Below, piece by piece: positions 25,157 through 34,800 of a stretch of 64,000 nt of DNA. Made by a program: the position numbers and the translations under genes. Position 1 is the stretch's first letter. Each line of letters opens with the position of its first letter. The notes beneath the pieces are model-generated. The model did no database searches. It had not been told where the DNA came from and worked only from the letters and a program-made list of their open reading frames with translations. Where the stretch lies: the NCBI GenBank assembly GCA_947446925.1, contig CANFHU010000002.1:160090-224089 (forward strand). Direction: 5' to 3'. The stretch comes from Flavobacteriia bacterium. GTDB lineage: Bacteria; Bacteroidota; Bacteroidia; Flavobacteriales_D; Crocinitomicaceae.

Positions 25157-27448
25157 TTATTTTATTAGTTCAATCAATTTGCTAACCGGTCCAATTTGTA
25201 TGCGAAAAAAACCTGGTTCATTTACAAATTCTCCGGATTGATTTGCATATTTTAAATCTTTGTTTGACAATATGAAAGAAACCTTTTTTGTTTGTCCTGG
25301 TTGTAATTCTATTTTATCAAACCCTTTCAATTGCTTAACTGCTGGTGTGACTTGCGCTTGTAAGTCAGAAACATAAAGTTGCGCGACTTCTTTTCCAACG
25401 CGAAGTCCTGTATTAGTGATATCTACAGTAATACGAATCGAATCTAACTCCTTAAATTGTTCTTTACTAACCATTAAATTAGAATAATTAAAAGAAGTGT
25501 AACTCAATCCATGTCCAAATTCCCATTCGGGGTCAAAACCATTCCATTGGTTTGATTTTGATTTTTCTATACTTTTCGGATGATCGTAGTGCTCAATGAT
25601 ACCACTATATTTGGGGTAGGTATAGGGTAATTTACCACACGGATTTTCATCTCCATACAGGATTTTAACACATGCCTGTGCTCCATAATCGCCCGGTAAA
25701 TATAACTGTATAATCGCATCCATCCCTTCAACAATTGGATGTAATGTTCTTGGTCTACCTTCGATCAAGAGAAGGATAACTGGTTTGCCGGTATTGATTG
25801 CACATTTTGCGAGTTGCAATTGCGCCTCCGGTAAATCTAAAGCTCTTATATCCCCCGGTTTTTCAGTACCAGGTAATTCACCTAAACAAATCACAATAAC
25901 ATCATTTTTTGCAGCTTGTTCTTTTAAAGCGATAGTATCTATTATTTTACAAGACTCCCAGCCTTCTATGTACTCGTTCATTGCGCCTTTGACATAGGAT
26001 ACGGATGCATTTTTTAATTTAAATGCTTCTAAGAGCGTTAATGCATCTTTCGTGTTGTAAAGTGTATCTACTCCTTGCCATGTGTGTGTCCAAGCACCAT
26101 TTAAAGCATTCAGCGAGTTTGCTGTTGGACCTGTAAGTAAAACTTTTGTGTTTGGCTTTAAGGGTAGAATATTATTCTTGTTCTTTAATAAGGTAATAGA
26201 CTCTAATACTGTATTTTCTGCTTCTTTTTTAAATGTGGAAGTTCCAAATAAATCGCCCTTTTCTTTAGTTTGATTCAAATTATCGAATAATCCAGCATAC
26301 AATTTTACACGCAAAATACGACGTACTGCATCCTCCAAACGACTGGAATCGATTAATTTTTCTTTGATTGCATCGTTAAATAGCGTACAATAATCTTTGT
26401 AAAGTGGAGATGTTGGAACCATACTCATATCCACACCGGCTTGAATTGCTTGTACAATACCTTCTTTATACGATCCAGCAGTTTGATGAACTGAAGATAA
26501 TAAACTAAAATCTTCCCAATCAGAAACAACGAATCCTTTAAATCCCCAATCTTGTTTTAGAAGTTTAGTCAATAGCTTGTAATTTGCATGACCAGGAGTA
26601 CCATTGACGCTTCCACTATTCACCATAACCGTAAGTGCACCTGCTTCAATCGCGGCCTTGAAAGGTGGGAGAAATAGTTCCGACATATATTTTTCGGGAA
26701 TCCAAGCAGGAGTTCTGTCCCTTCCAGATTGCGGCATGCTGTAACCCACAAAATGTTTTAAACAGGATACAACATGTGTGTTATCTATTTTACTTTGAGT
26801 TCCTTGATATCCAAGAATAATCTGTTTACCAAGTTCAGAGGTCAAATAGGGGTCTTCTCCGAGCGTTTCAAAATACCTGGACCATAGTGGTTGTCTACCC
26901 AAATCTAAAACAGGTGAGAAATTCCATCTTATGCCACTTGCACGCATTTCACTTGCAGTAATAGAAGCTGTTTTCTTCAAAGTTTCGCGATTCCAAGTTG
27001 CAGCTAATCCAATTTCATGCGGAAATAGGGTAGCTCCTTGGGTATAATTTACACCGTGAATTGCATCTATTCCATAAAGGATTGGAATTTTGATGAATTT
27101 CTCTTGATAATACTTATGGATAGCTTGATGCATCGATTTCCATTCGCTTATAGTTAAGGTGTGTGAACTAACGTTTAGTATGGAGCCAACGCGATACTTA
27201 GTTAAGGCTTCGTTTAATTTAGATGCATCTAGTTGTACAGGTTCAACTACAGTTCCATTGGCATCCGTTTTTAAAACAGCGTCCAAAGTGATTTGACATG
27301 TCTGACCTATTTTTTCTTCTAAAGACATATTAGCCATTAAAAGACTGATTTTTTCTTCAATGGTTTTTTCGAATTCTATTTGTTTCAATTGCGTATATCC
27401 AACTGAAAAATATAGTATACAGCAAACAATAAAAATAGATTTACACAC
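25157..27448 (-). CDS. GH3 beta-glucosidase, exported
   Basis: 763 residues, BglX-like: signal peptide (to about residue 19), the GH3 N-terminal TIM-like domain (about 30-380) with KHFVGY at 231-236 and nucleophile D310 in VVSDW, the GH3 C-terminal alpha/beta domain (about 410-640) and a fibronectin-III-like domain (about 665-755). It should release glucose from beta-linked gluco-oligosaccharides in the periplasm. The start codon is GTG at 27448; the next ATG would delete the leader. It leads the operon with the Nudix regulator, which suggests self-control of the locus. Confidence 0.93.
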   Translation of the reverse strand: MCKSIFIVCCILYFSVGYTQLKQIEFEKTIEEKISLLMANMSLEEKIGQTCQITLDAVLKTDANGTVVEPVQLDASKLNEALTKYRVGSILNVSSHTLTISEWKSMHQAIHKYYQEKFIKIPILYGIDAIHGVNYTQGATLFPHEIGLAATWNRETLKKTASITASEMRASGIRWNFSPVLDLGRQPLWSRYFETLGEDPYLTSELGKQIILGYQGTQSKIDNTHVVSCLKHFVGYSMPQSGRDRTPAWIPEKYMSELFLPPFKAAIEAGALTVMVNSGSVNGTPGHANYKLLTKLLKQDWGFKGFVVSDWEDFSLLSSVHQTAGSYKEGIVQAIQAGVDMSMVPTSPLYKDYCTLFNDAIKEKLIDSSRLEDAVRRILRVKLYAGLFDNLNQTKEKGDLFGTSTFKKEAENTVLESITLLKNKNNILPLKPNTKVLLTGPTANSLNALNGAWTHTWQGVDTLYNTKDALTLLEAFKLKNASVSYVKGAMNEYIEGWESCKIIDTIALKEQAAKNDVIVICLGELPGTEKPGDIRALDLPEAQLQLAKCAINTGKPVILLLIEGRPRTLHPIVEGMDAIIQLYLPGDYGAQACVKILYGDENPCGKLPYTYPKYSGIIEHYDHPKSIEKSKSNQWNGFDPEWEFGHGLSYTSFNYSNLMVSKEQFKELDSIRITVDITNTGLRVGKEVAQLYVSDLQAQVTPAVKQLKGFDKIELQPGQTKKVSFILSNKDLKYANQSGEFVNEPGFFRIQIGPVSKLIELIK

Positions 27449-27474
27449 AATTTTGAATTTAAGATTACTAATTT

Positions 27475-27510
27475 GAAAGTTACTAAATTATTGTCTTTGG
27501 TACAATAAGT
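27475..27510 (-). promoter_or_regulatory. Promoter with palindromic operator before the GH3 operon
   Basis: Read on the minus strand: TTG (27505-27503), 20 bases, TAACTTTC (27482-27475), one base off TAnnTTTG. The perfect 7-bp palindrome TTATTGT-N7-ACAATAA at 27488-27508 covers the -33 element. The -7 element ends 27 bp before the GTG. Together with 24385-24420 this makes two nearly identical promoter-operator units. Confidence 0.65.
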
Positions 27511-27645
27511 GTTAATTATAATTTTTTTGAATTTCTATTGGATGTGCAAAATGACCAAATAATAATTTAAAGATTAATTGAATCTCTTTTAAAACAAGCT
27601 TACCTAAATTCGTAAACCAAAATAAAGGATTAATAAATTGTATCT

Positions 27646-28707
27646 ATGAAAAAACTATTTTTTGCTTACCTATTAATAAGTGCTTTCGCTTTTTGTAAGA
27701 AGGAAACAACAACTCCAAACAATACGATCAACAATACGATTGACACAACAAAAACTACAAGTGTTGTTTCTATTTCTGGGTTTGATTGTGCGGGTGTTCA
27801 AATTACGGGCAACTTAAAAAAAGACCAAGTAGCAAGTGGTGTAACTGCGACGATTACCTATTCTGGTGGAAATGGAAATACATATTCTTCAAAATCGCAT
27901 AATTCTACTGGAGTTATAGGTTTGACGGCAAGTTTATTAGCTGGTACTTTATCCAATGGCACAGGAACTTTAAAGTATACTATTTCTGGGACACCTACAA
28001 CAGCAGGGGTTGCAAGCTTTGCGATTGATTTTGGTGGAAAAACATGTACTATTAATATCACTGTTGCTAATGTAGTTCAAAATCCGACAAGTGGATATGG
28101 TCAAAACATCACGGATGGAGAAGGTAATTCTTATAAGACAGTTTATATTGGAACTCAAGAATGGATGGCAGAGAATTTAAAGGTGAGTAAGTATAACGAT
28201 GGTACAGCTATTCCAAACGTAACCGAGAAAACACAATGGGCAAGTAATACAACAGGTGCATGGTGTTATTATAATAACGATATTTCTAATAATGATAAGT
28301 TTGGAAAATTATATAATTGGTATGCTGTTAGTATTACTACAAATGGCAATAAAAATGTTTGTCCAACTGGTTGGCATGTTCCAACGGATGCTGAATGGAC
28401 TGTTTTAATAAATTATTTAGGAGGTCAAAATTTTGCAGGAGGTAAAATGAAAGAAGTGGGAATCACGAATTGGAAAAGTCCGAATGATGGTGCAACGAAT
28501 AGTTCCTTATTTAGTGCACTACCTGCTGGAACTCGTTATGATGTCGGTGATTTTAGTTTTTTTGGTAGTAATGGCTATTGGTGGAGCTCTTCAGAGTACA
28601 ATACAACAACTGCTTGGAATCGAAATATTTATTATAGTTATTATACTGCAACAAGGAGTATCAATGCAAAAGAGTTTGGCTTTTCTGTTAGGTGTATAAA
28701 GGACTAA
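27646..28707 (+). CDS. FISUMP-domain lipoprotein
   Basis: 353 residues. The leader ends AFAFC, a plausible lipobox, then a Thr/Asn-rich linker. An Ig-like region (about 45-145) with TLKYTISGTPTTAGVASF precedes the Fibrobacter succinogenes major paralogous domain (about 155-352), with the diagnostic YIGTQEWMAENL, NVCPTGWHVPTDAEW, YWWSSSE and GFSVRCIKD blocks. These surface or secreted proteins occur in many copies in Bacteroidota; their role is not established. It stands alone between the GH3 operon and a convergent ATPase gene. Confidence 0.9.
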   Translation: MKKLFFAYLLISAFAFCKKETTTPNNTINNTIDTTKTTSVVSISGFDCAGVQITGNLKKDQVASGVTATITYSGGNGNTYSSKSHNSTGVIGLTASLLAGTLSNGTGTLKYTISGTPTTAGVASFAIDFGGKTCTINITVANVVQNPTSGYGQNITDGEGNSYKTVYIGTQEWMAENLKVSKYNDGTAIPNVTEKTQWASNTTGAWCYYNNDISNNDKFGKLYNWYAVSITTNGNKNVCPTGWHVPTDAEWTVLINYLGGQNFAGGKMKEVGITNWKSPNDGATNSSLFSALPAGTRYDVGDFSFFGSNGYWWSSSEYNTTTAWNRNIYYSYYTATRSINAKEFGFSVRCIKD

Positions 28708-28725
28708 TTTAATTATGAATGAATG

Positions 28726-28758
28726 AAAATGGCTTGCAAGTGATTGTGAGCCATTTTT
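28726..28758 (+). terminator. Intrinsic terminator between convergent genes
   Basis: AAAATGGCT at 28726-28734 pairs with AGCCATTTT at 28749-28757 (9-bp stem, 14-base loop) and is followed by T. It lies 19 bp after the FISUMP stop and just before the 3' end of the convergent ATPase gene, and could work for both. Confidence 0.7.
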
Positions 28759-28765
28759 AGTATGT

Positions 28766-29935
28766 TTAATAATTAAATCCAAAAGCCCATAACGGAATCA
28801 CATTCTGATAACCAAATTCGATATCATCTTTTATGATAAATGATTTTCCATCTTTTTCGATTTGTGATTGATTTTTATTTTTTCCTCCAATTTCAAACGT
28901 ATAATCGTTAATGACAAAATCAGCTTTTGAAGCGGATATTACTTCGTTTTTTAAACGCATTTGATTAAAGAAAAAGGTTTCTCGAATATTTCCAAGGTTT
29001 GATTTATCTCCGACTAGATTGAAAATGATATTTGTATTGTCAATATATACTTTATCCACTTTTCCTAATCCTCTAATTCCACCTGTTTCAGTTCTAAGTT
29101 GTCCGATTAATCCTGCTTTTTCCATGTAAGAAAAATAATCATCTAATGAATTTCTGCTTACTCCTAATAATTCTGAGATTTTTGAGAAGTTTGGTTTAAA
29201 AGGGACACTTTCAGCAATGATTGAAAGTAATCTTTTTAATTTACGACTGGTACCTACATTTAAATTTGCAAACTGTGGTATGTCGGTTTCTAAAGTTTGA
29301 AGGATAATTTGACTTAGGCGTATATTTATTTCATTTTCAGTTCCAAAAGGATAATATCCTTGTTTTAAATATTCTTTGAAATAAGGTAAAGGATGTTCAA
29401 GTCCCTCGATTTTTACTTTGTTTTGAATGATTTGGTCTAACGAATAGGGCTCAAAATCAAATCCGTGAACCATTTTTAAGTACTCTCTAAAAGAAAGACC
29501 TTGTAGTTGGTAAATCAATGCCCTTCTACTTAAGTCTGCATACCCTTTTAGGATATCTAAAATAGAAGATCCAGTAAAAATGATTTTTAAGTTAGGAAAT
29601 GAATCGTAACTATTTTTTAATTCGCGCGACCAATCTGGGTATTTATGTATTTCATCAATAAATAAGTATTCTCCATTTGATTTATAAAAATCACTTGTGA
29701 GTTCATATAACGTGTGATCGACAAAGTACATATCATCAGCAGAAACATACAAGGCTTTTTTAGTATCCAAGTTTTCCTTGATATATTGTAATAACATGGT
29801 CGTTTTTCCAACACCTCTACCACCGATAATCCCAACCATGCGACTGTTCCACGCTATTTCTGTGTATAAATAGCGTTTAAAATTGGTTGTTGTCGATTGA
29901 AGTAGAGTTTCAAATTTTTGGTAGAGTTGTTCCAT
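28766..29935 (-). CDS. Lone AAA+ ATPase of the DUF4143 type
   Basis: 389 residues. Walker A G38-G-R-G-V-G-K44-T-T, Walker B with D94-E95 in FIDEIHKYP, a sensor stretch FTGSS and the LSRR/LSFREYL blocks define the ATPase (about 1-210). A winged helix follows (about 235-290, SELLGVSRNSLDDYFSYM). The C-terminal DUF4143 part has ADFVINDYTFEIGGKNK, a PD-(D/E)XK-like remnant in which the E-x-K spacing is changed, so nuclease activity is doubtful. Related to the gene at 1-560. No partner gene is adjacent. Two copies of an 18-bp palindrome lie upstream. Function in this family is unknown. Confidence 0.9.
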   Translation of the reverse strand: MEQLYQKFETLLQSTTTNFKRYLYTEIAWNSRMVGIIGGRGVGKTTMLLQYIKENLDTKKALYVSADDMYFVDHTLYELTSDFYKSNGEYLFIDEIHKYPDWSRELKNSYDSFPNLKIIFTGSSILDILKGYADLSRRALIYQLQGLSFREYLKMVHGFDFEPYSLDQIIQNKVKIEGLEHPLPYFKEYLKQGYYPFGTENEINIRLSQIILQTLETDIPQFANLNVGTSRKLKRLLSIIAESVPFKPNFSKISELLGVSRNSLDDYFSYMEKAGLIGQLRTETGGIRGLGKVDKVYIDNTNIIFNLVGDKSNLGNIRETFFFNQMRLKNEVISASKADFVINDYTFEIGGKNKNQSQIEKDGKSFIIKDDIEFGYQNVIPLWAFGFNY

Positions 29936-29990
29936 ATCCTTATGAATTTACCTTATTTTAATAAGTTAATTATCGATAAAGATACTAATT

Positions 29991-30041
29991 TGCACTACAA
30001 AAAGTGCATATTTATTCATTTTTTGCACTACAAAAAGTGCA
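29991..30041. promoter_or_regulatory. Two identical 18-bp palindromes upstream of the AAA+ ATPase gene
   Basis: TGCACT-ACAAAA-AGTGCA occurs at 29991-30008 and again, identical, at 30024-30041, 33 bp apart, with a few more shared bases on each side. They lie 56-106 bp upstream of the ATG at 29935. The 33-bp spacing is about three helical turns, which suits two protein molecules binding the same face. An operator or a recognition site for the ATPase is possible. Confidence 0.7.
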
Positions 30042-30125
30042 ATATTTGACTTTTGTGTTTATGAGTTCAGCTGGTTTTAAAAAATAACTACTAATAGCTA
30101 TTCCCTAATCACTATTTCCTATCGG

Positions 30126-30677
30126 CTAATTATTAAAAAAATTCAACTCCCCATTTTTCATTTGGTGGTATGCGCGGCACAAGTATGCAATCAAAATTCG
30201 CATAGAATCAAACGCTTCTTCGGATTCGGTATGGATTTGTTTCTTTTGTAATCGCAATAACAACTTCATGTACATCGCGTGAAACACCAATTCGATGTGG
30301 TTTTTGTCTTTTAAATTGGATTTTTCTTTGAAGTCTTCAATGGCATCGATCGCACGCTCATACAATTCTTTGTACTTTACATCGTTTGCCATGTTTAACA
30401 AGGTGTTATGCAAGTAAGAAAGTTCAATCATCACCTCTTGAATCAAGTATAAATGTCCTTTTTTCTCAATCTTTTGCGAATGCATTTGTGCGATTAAGTC
30501 CTTATACCATTGTCTGTAGGTCGCATGAAACGAAGTGTCTGGCAATTGTTGACGTACATATTCATCCATGATGCGTTCCAAATCAAAATTGTAAGCGCGG
30601 ATAACGTCTTCAATCTGATACATATACAGTATGTATTCAGCAATATTTTCTTTCAGTTTTTGTTGAGCGATTAACAT
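30126..30677 (-). CDS. DUF4924 family protein
   Basis: 183 residues, all-helical pattern, no leader. It starts MLIAQQKLKENIAEYILYMY and has the RAYNFD and YVRQQLP blocks, which I know from the Bacteroidota-specific DUF4924 family. The role of that family is unknown. The gene follows the OmpH-like gene on the same strand, but a repeat-rich 227-bp spacer lies between, so it may have its own promoter. Confidence 0.82.
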   Translation of the reverse strand: MLIAQQKLKENIAEYILYMYQIEDVIRAYNFDLERIMDEYVRQQLPDTSFHATYRQWYKDLIAQMHSQKIEKKGHLYLIQEVMIELSYLHNTLLNMANDVKYKELYERAIDAIEDFKEKSNLKDKNHIELVFHAMYMKLLLRLQKKQIHTESEEAFDSMRILIAYLCRAYHQMKNGELNFFNN

Positions 30678-30687
30678 AGGATTAGAT

Positions 30688-30891
30688 TAAAGATGAAAAG
30701 ATAAAAGACCACTTCGTTTAAAGATGAAAAGATAAAAGACCACTTCGTTTAAAGATGAAAAGATAAAAGACCACTTCGTTTAAAGATGAAAGATGAAAAG
30801 ACTATTTAGTTTGTTTAAGTTAACTAAAAGTCTTTGTTCTTTTGTCTAAAAGTCTTTGTTCTTTTGTCTAGTAGTCTTTGCTCTTTTATCT
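30688..30891. repeat. Two tandem arrays: 3 x 31 bp and 3 x 22 bp
   Basis: The first array has three perfect 31-bp units at 30688-30780 (each with GATGAAAAGATAAAAGACC and ACTTCG) and a partial fourth. The second, at 30826-30891, has three 22-bp units, two identical and one diverged, built from AAGTCTTTGTTCTTTTG. The second array is roughly the complement of the first in word content, so the two could pair as RNA. It fills the gap between the DUF4924 and OmpH-like genes. Confidence 0.85.
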
Positions 30892-30904
30892 CAAAGTCTT
30901 TTGT

Positions 30905-31486
30905 CTATTTCCCATATTTCTGATTCAAAAAAGCAATAAACTCTTTTGTAACGTTCATAGAAGGGTGAATATAGTTGTACTGACTTCCTGGTGACTTAAC
31001 CAAAAGAATATCAATTTTATGCTCTTCACAGTATTTTTTACCTGCATCTTCGATTTTCTTACCTAACATGTTGAGCAAGTTTACTGTTTCGCTTTCCAAT
31101 TTTGCCCCTTGTGTTTGTTGCATTTGGTACAACTCTTGGTTTCTGCGTTGCACTTCCATTTGTGCTTCTTGGATTTGCATGTCTGAAAGTTGTTTTTGCT
31201 GCACTAATTGTTCGTTGGAATTGATGTAATTTTGAAGATCACGTTCTTTGTTAATCAATTGTGCTTGAATCGTTTGTTGTTTTTTCATGGAAATCTTCTC
31301 CATTTTGACAAAGTATTCGTATTGCAATTTTAGACTGTCTTGGTCGTAATACGCAATTTTTAATCCGTTGGTACGAATCACTGGGACCGTTGGCTTCGTG
31401 TTTTCTTCTTTTTTAGTTTCTGTTTTTCCCCCACATGCAGCGGTAAGAAGTAAAGTGCTTAAACAGATGGTCATTAATTTTTTCAT
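30905..31486 (-). CDS. OmpH/Skp-like lipoprotein
   Basis: 193 residues from the ATG at 31486, where a clean leader with lipobox LLTAAC (C18) starts; longer upstream readings would overlap the previous gene. After a short linker comes a long helical hairpin (about 60-150) rich in Gln, Glu and Lys, with MQIQEAQMEVQRRNQELYQM, then a closing KIDILLVKSP segment. This is the pattern of OmpH/Skp chaperones, which hold outer-membrane proteins in the periplasm. Here the protein would be membrane anchored. It lies 10 bp after the small gene upstream. Confidence 0.85.
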   Translation of the reverse strand: MKKLMTICLSTLLLTAACGGKTETKKEENTKPTVPVIRTNGLKIAYYDQDSLKLQYEYFVKMEKISMKKQQTIQAQLINKERDLQNYINSNEQLVQQKQLSDMQIQEAQMEVQRRNQELYQMQQTQGAKLESETVNLLNMLGKKIEDAGKKYCEEHKIDILLVKSPGSQYNYIHPSMNVTKEFIAFLNQKYGK

Positions 31487-31496
31487 CGGAGTGTAT

Positions 31497-31751
31497 TTAT
31501 TTTGAATGGGTATTTTTATTTGCAAAGGCTTTCGACCAATCATCACGCATGGTTAAAAAGCGGTTAAAGGAGTTGTCCAAAAGTTCTTCGGTAATCATCG
31601 CTTGCACATCTTCGATTCCAAAAACATCTATTTCGTTAATCTTGAAAATTTGTTCGTATTGATCCAATTCAACTTTCACTAGGTATTTACTGTTGTAGTT
31701 GAAAATCTGAATTTTATATTTTGGATGAGGTATTTCTGCTAGTACGCGCAT
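31497..31751 (-). CDS. Small conserved-looking hypothetical protein
   Basis: 84 residues, cytosolic, no motif known to me. It has a beta-rich first half (IPHPKYKIQIFNYN, YLVKVELDQYEQIFKI) and a helical end. The gene lies 49 bp after the macroglobulin-like gene and 10 bp before the OmpH-like gene, so it is part of the same transcript. Codon use is like that of its neighbours. Confidence 0.65.
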   Translation of the reverse strand: MRVLAEIPHPKYKIQIFNYNSKYLVKVELDQYEQIFKINEIDVFGIEDVQAMITEELLDNSFNRFLTMRDDWSKAFANKNTHSK

Positions 31752-31800
31752 GGTTTTATTTTTTTGTAAAAATAAGGATAATGTCGAAAATCAATCAATT

Positions 31801-34800
31801 CTAATTTTTATTTCGTTGCACAATTTTTTTTGTTTCATTTCTACCAAAGAATATGGGGAAATACATACGTTCTACTTTTACAGGATTTAAGGTAAACGTT
31901 CCGGTGAAACGTGGTTGTACGTGGATTGTAATTCGATGTTTTCCAACAGGTAGATTTTCATAATAGATATTGGTTTTATTTTTGAAATATTCGCGATGAC
32001 TCTCCAAATACGTACGTTGATGCTCATTATTGTCATACGAACATCCAGCAGGAATCGGAATTTCAACAAAGACATAATCTCCCTGTTTTTTAACTTCAAT
32101 TTCTACATTGAGTTGAGCAATTACACCTGCAGTTAGCGTATCCACTATTTTTCCATGTTGCGTAAAACTAGAAGTGATTTTATAAACACTATCGGTAATG
32201 CTAGGGTTTTCATTCCAATGTTTTTGATAGGTAGTCAAGTAGACTGTTCCAGCACCTGATTTCTGTATGCTTAATTCACTTCCTTTTTTTAAGACCGTTT
32301 TGAATGGAAATTCTGTCACAACTTGATTTACTCCTCCTGTTATTGTTAATTGTACAGGTGCTTTGAAATTTTTATATTCTTTTAAATAATCCGGTAAAAT
32401 CGTTTTTAGTAACTGAGCTTTATCTATGGTGTTAAGGTCATAACTTGTAGAGCGACTTTCCATAAAGTAATTTCTGATTTTTGGAAGGTATACCGAATTA
32501 CTATCTTCCGCACGAATGATTTCGTAGGCTAGGAGGGTAGCAGAATGTCGGTTTTCATAAAAGTTAAAACGATCTTCTCCCCAAAACAAATTTCCGAATT
32601 GTGTTTGTTTTGCCTTTTTTAAGAGTGTGGGAATAGAAACTTTTTCTCCGTTTAATTGACGAATACGGGTAAGAAGTAGGGATTGATAAGCCGAAAGATT
32701 GTGTGTTTTTTTTGCGATCTCGATATAAGTAGATTTGTTAGGTAGTTGATTCATTTCACTTAATTTCAAAAGTAGATGTAAAAATTGATCCCCTTCGAGT
32801 AAATTTAAGTTCCACTGTAAATATTGAATTGCTTCCTTGTAATCTTTTGTTTTAAATCCTTGATTCGCTGCTTCATGTATAGCGGATAAGACATACGAAG
32901 TCATAAATGGATTGGAATTTGTATTTTTCCACCACCCCCAACTTTTGGAATCATTCATTCCAGCATCGATTAAATCGATAAGTCTTTTGATTTCGTTATC
33001 TGGAGTAAATACTTCATTTAAAGCGGATTTAATTTTCTTTTTGGCAAGTAATCCAAGTAGTTTGGATGCACATTGTTCCATACATAAATATGGATACGCT
33101 TCTAAATCTTCTATCTGTTTATTAAGGATTGGAAGTGGATTATTCGTTGCAACTAGTTCCAGAAGTGATGTGTCTAAATTTGTAATTTTCAGAGTTGTGT
33201 CTTTTGAAAGTAAATGACATTGACCTCTTGTTTCAATTGTACCACTTGGATAGATTGGAATACTTCGTTTTTCTCCATCTTTTTCTCCAGTTTTCGAATG
33301 CATAACATAACTACAATGCAGACTATCTGATAAATAAGGTGCTTTTAAAGCAAAAGTTTCTGAATATCCATGGATTAGCGAACTGTCCGTTGATTTTCCA
33401 ATTTTCGAATCTATAGTAAATGTACTTCTAAAATCAATTTTTTGCGTATGGTGATTATTTATTTTCCCAACGATAGCAACACTGTCTCCTGCAATCAAAA
33501 AACGCGGTGTTATAAGTGCTGCATTTACGGTATTGTAGGATTTGATTTCACTTTTTCCAATCCCAGTTTTTAGTCCATCCATTCCAAAAGCAAATACATT
33601 CCATTTGGTAATGTTGTCTGGAAAAGGAACTGAAAATTTCACTTCCCCTTTTCGATTGGTTATTAGCGTTGGAGACCAAAATCCATCATCTTTAAAGTTG
33701 GATCGTATATAGGGTTTTTCAGTGTTGGAACTTAATATCGAACTTGCAGATGGAGCATCAGATAATAGTGGAGTGTAACGATAATTAGATGTATACAAGA
33801 CGGTTAACGATTTTTTATTCAAGGTAATATCCTTGATTACAGTTATTCTATTTTTTATAAATTCGATATGTTCAGTGATTGATAGTGTTCCTTGCTGATT
33901 TGTGATTTTTACTAAATATGCTCCAGGCGTAATATGAGTCAGATGAAACAAACCTTTTTTATTTGAATGAATTGTTTTTATAATGGAATCGTTTTGGATT
34001 AAATTGAGAGTGTAAATTTCTTTAGTAGTAGTCGGTGTAAAATTTCCAGTAAGTGAACATTGGTTTAGATTTGGCTGAATTCCTTTTAAGTCAATAGCAT
34101 ATAAATCTAAACGCTCTTTTACGTTGTTTTTGACGATGGGGGAAGAGTCAAGCGGTATGAAATAACTACCGATTGTTGGGATGTGCATTGAATCGATGGT
34201 GAATTGTTGATTATTCGTTTTAATCAATAACAACTTGTAGTTTCCAGTATCCAAATCTTGGATGAGGTAAGGTATGTTTCGATAGATACGAAGTTGTTCA
34301 TGGGTATGTTTATCGATTAAACACACATATTTTAAATCTTTGAAAATGAAATTGTCCTTGTCTAATCGAATACTACATACGAAGGAGGATTTTCGTACAT
34401 TGTAATCTGGAAAAAAAGGTTCGTTGGACGCTTCTTTAGTAATTTTCGGGAACCAAATATTGCCTGCACTTTTGGTGTAGAAACGGTCTAGTTCTAGGTT
34501 AGTTTCAAAATAATTTCTATCGCGTTCTTTGTATGTATCTGGTATTTTTACTACACTGTCTTGGGTGAATTTATAAATGTATTTTGGATCAAATTTTATC
34601 GTCTGTATTTTGTCTGTATTAAAATTTAAGATTACTTGGATATTTCCTGTGTTTACAGGTCCAAATTCACAATAATCATTGGCATAATGATCATCTCTAT
34701 TTACTAATTGCTTGTAGTTTAATGTGTCTTTATTTTGTATAACATGGAGGATTGTACCTTGAGGTACAATACAACGAAAGGTGGTGTTGGCAGTTGCATT

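Noticed and set aside
28726..28758. Palindrome after the second ATPase gene as a third recognition site
   Set aside because: Its sequence is unrelated to the upstream TGCACT palindromes and it has stem plus T-run, so a shared terminator is the simpler reading.
31487..31546. Longer N-terminus for the OmpH-like lipoprotein
   Set aside because: It would overlap the upstream gene by 50 bp and put 20 residues before a perfect lipoprotein leader.
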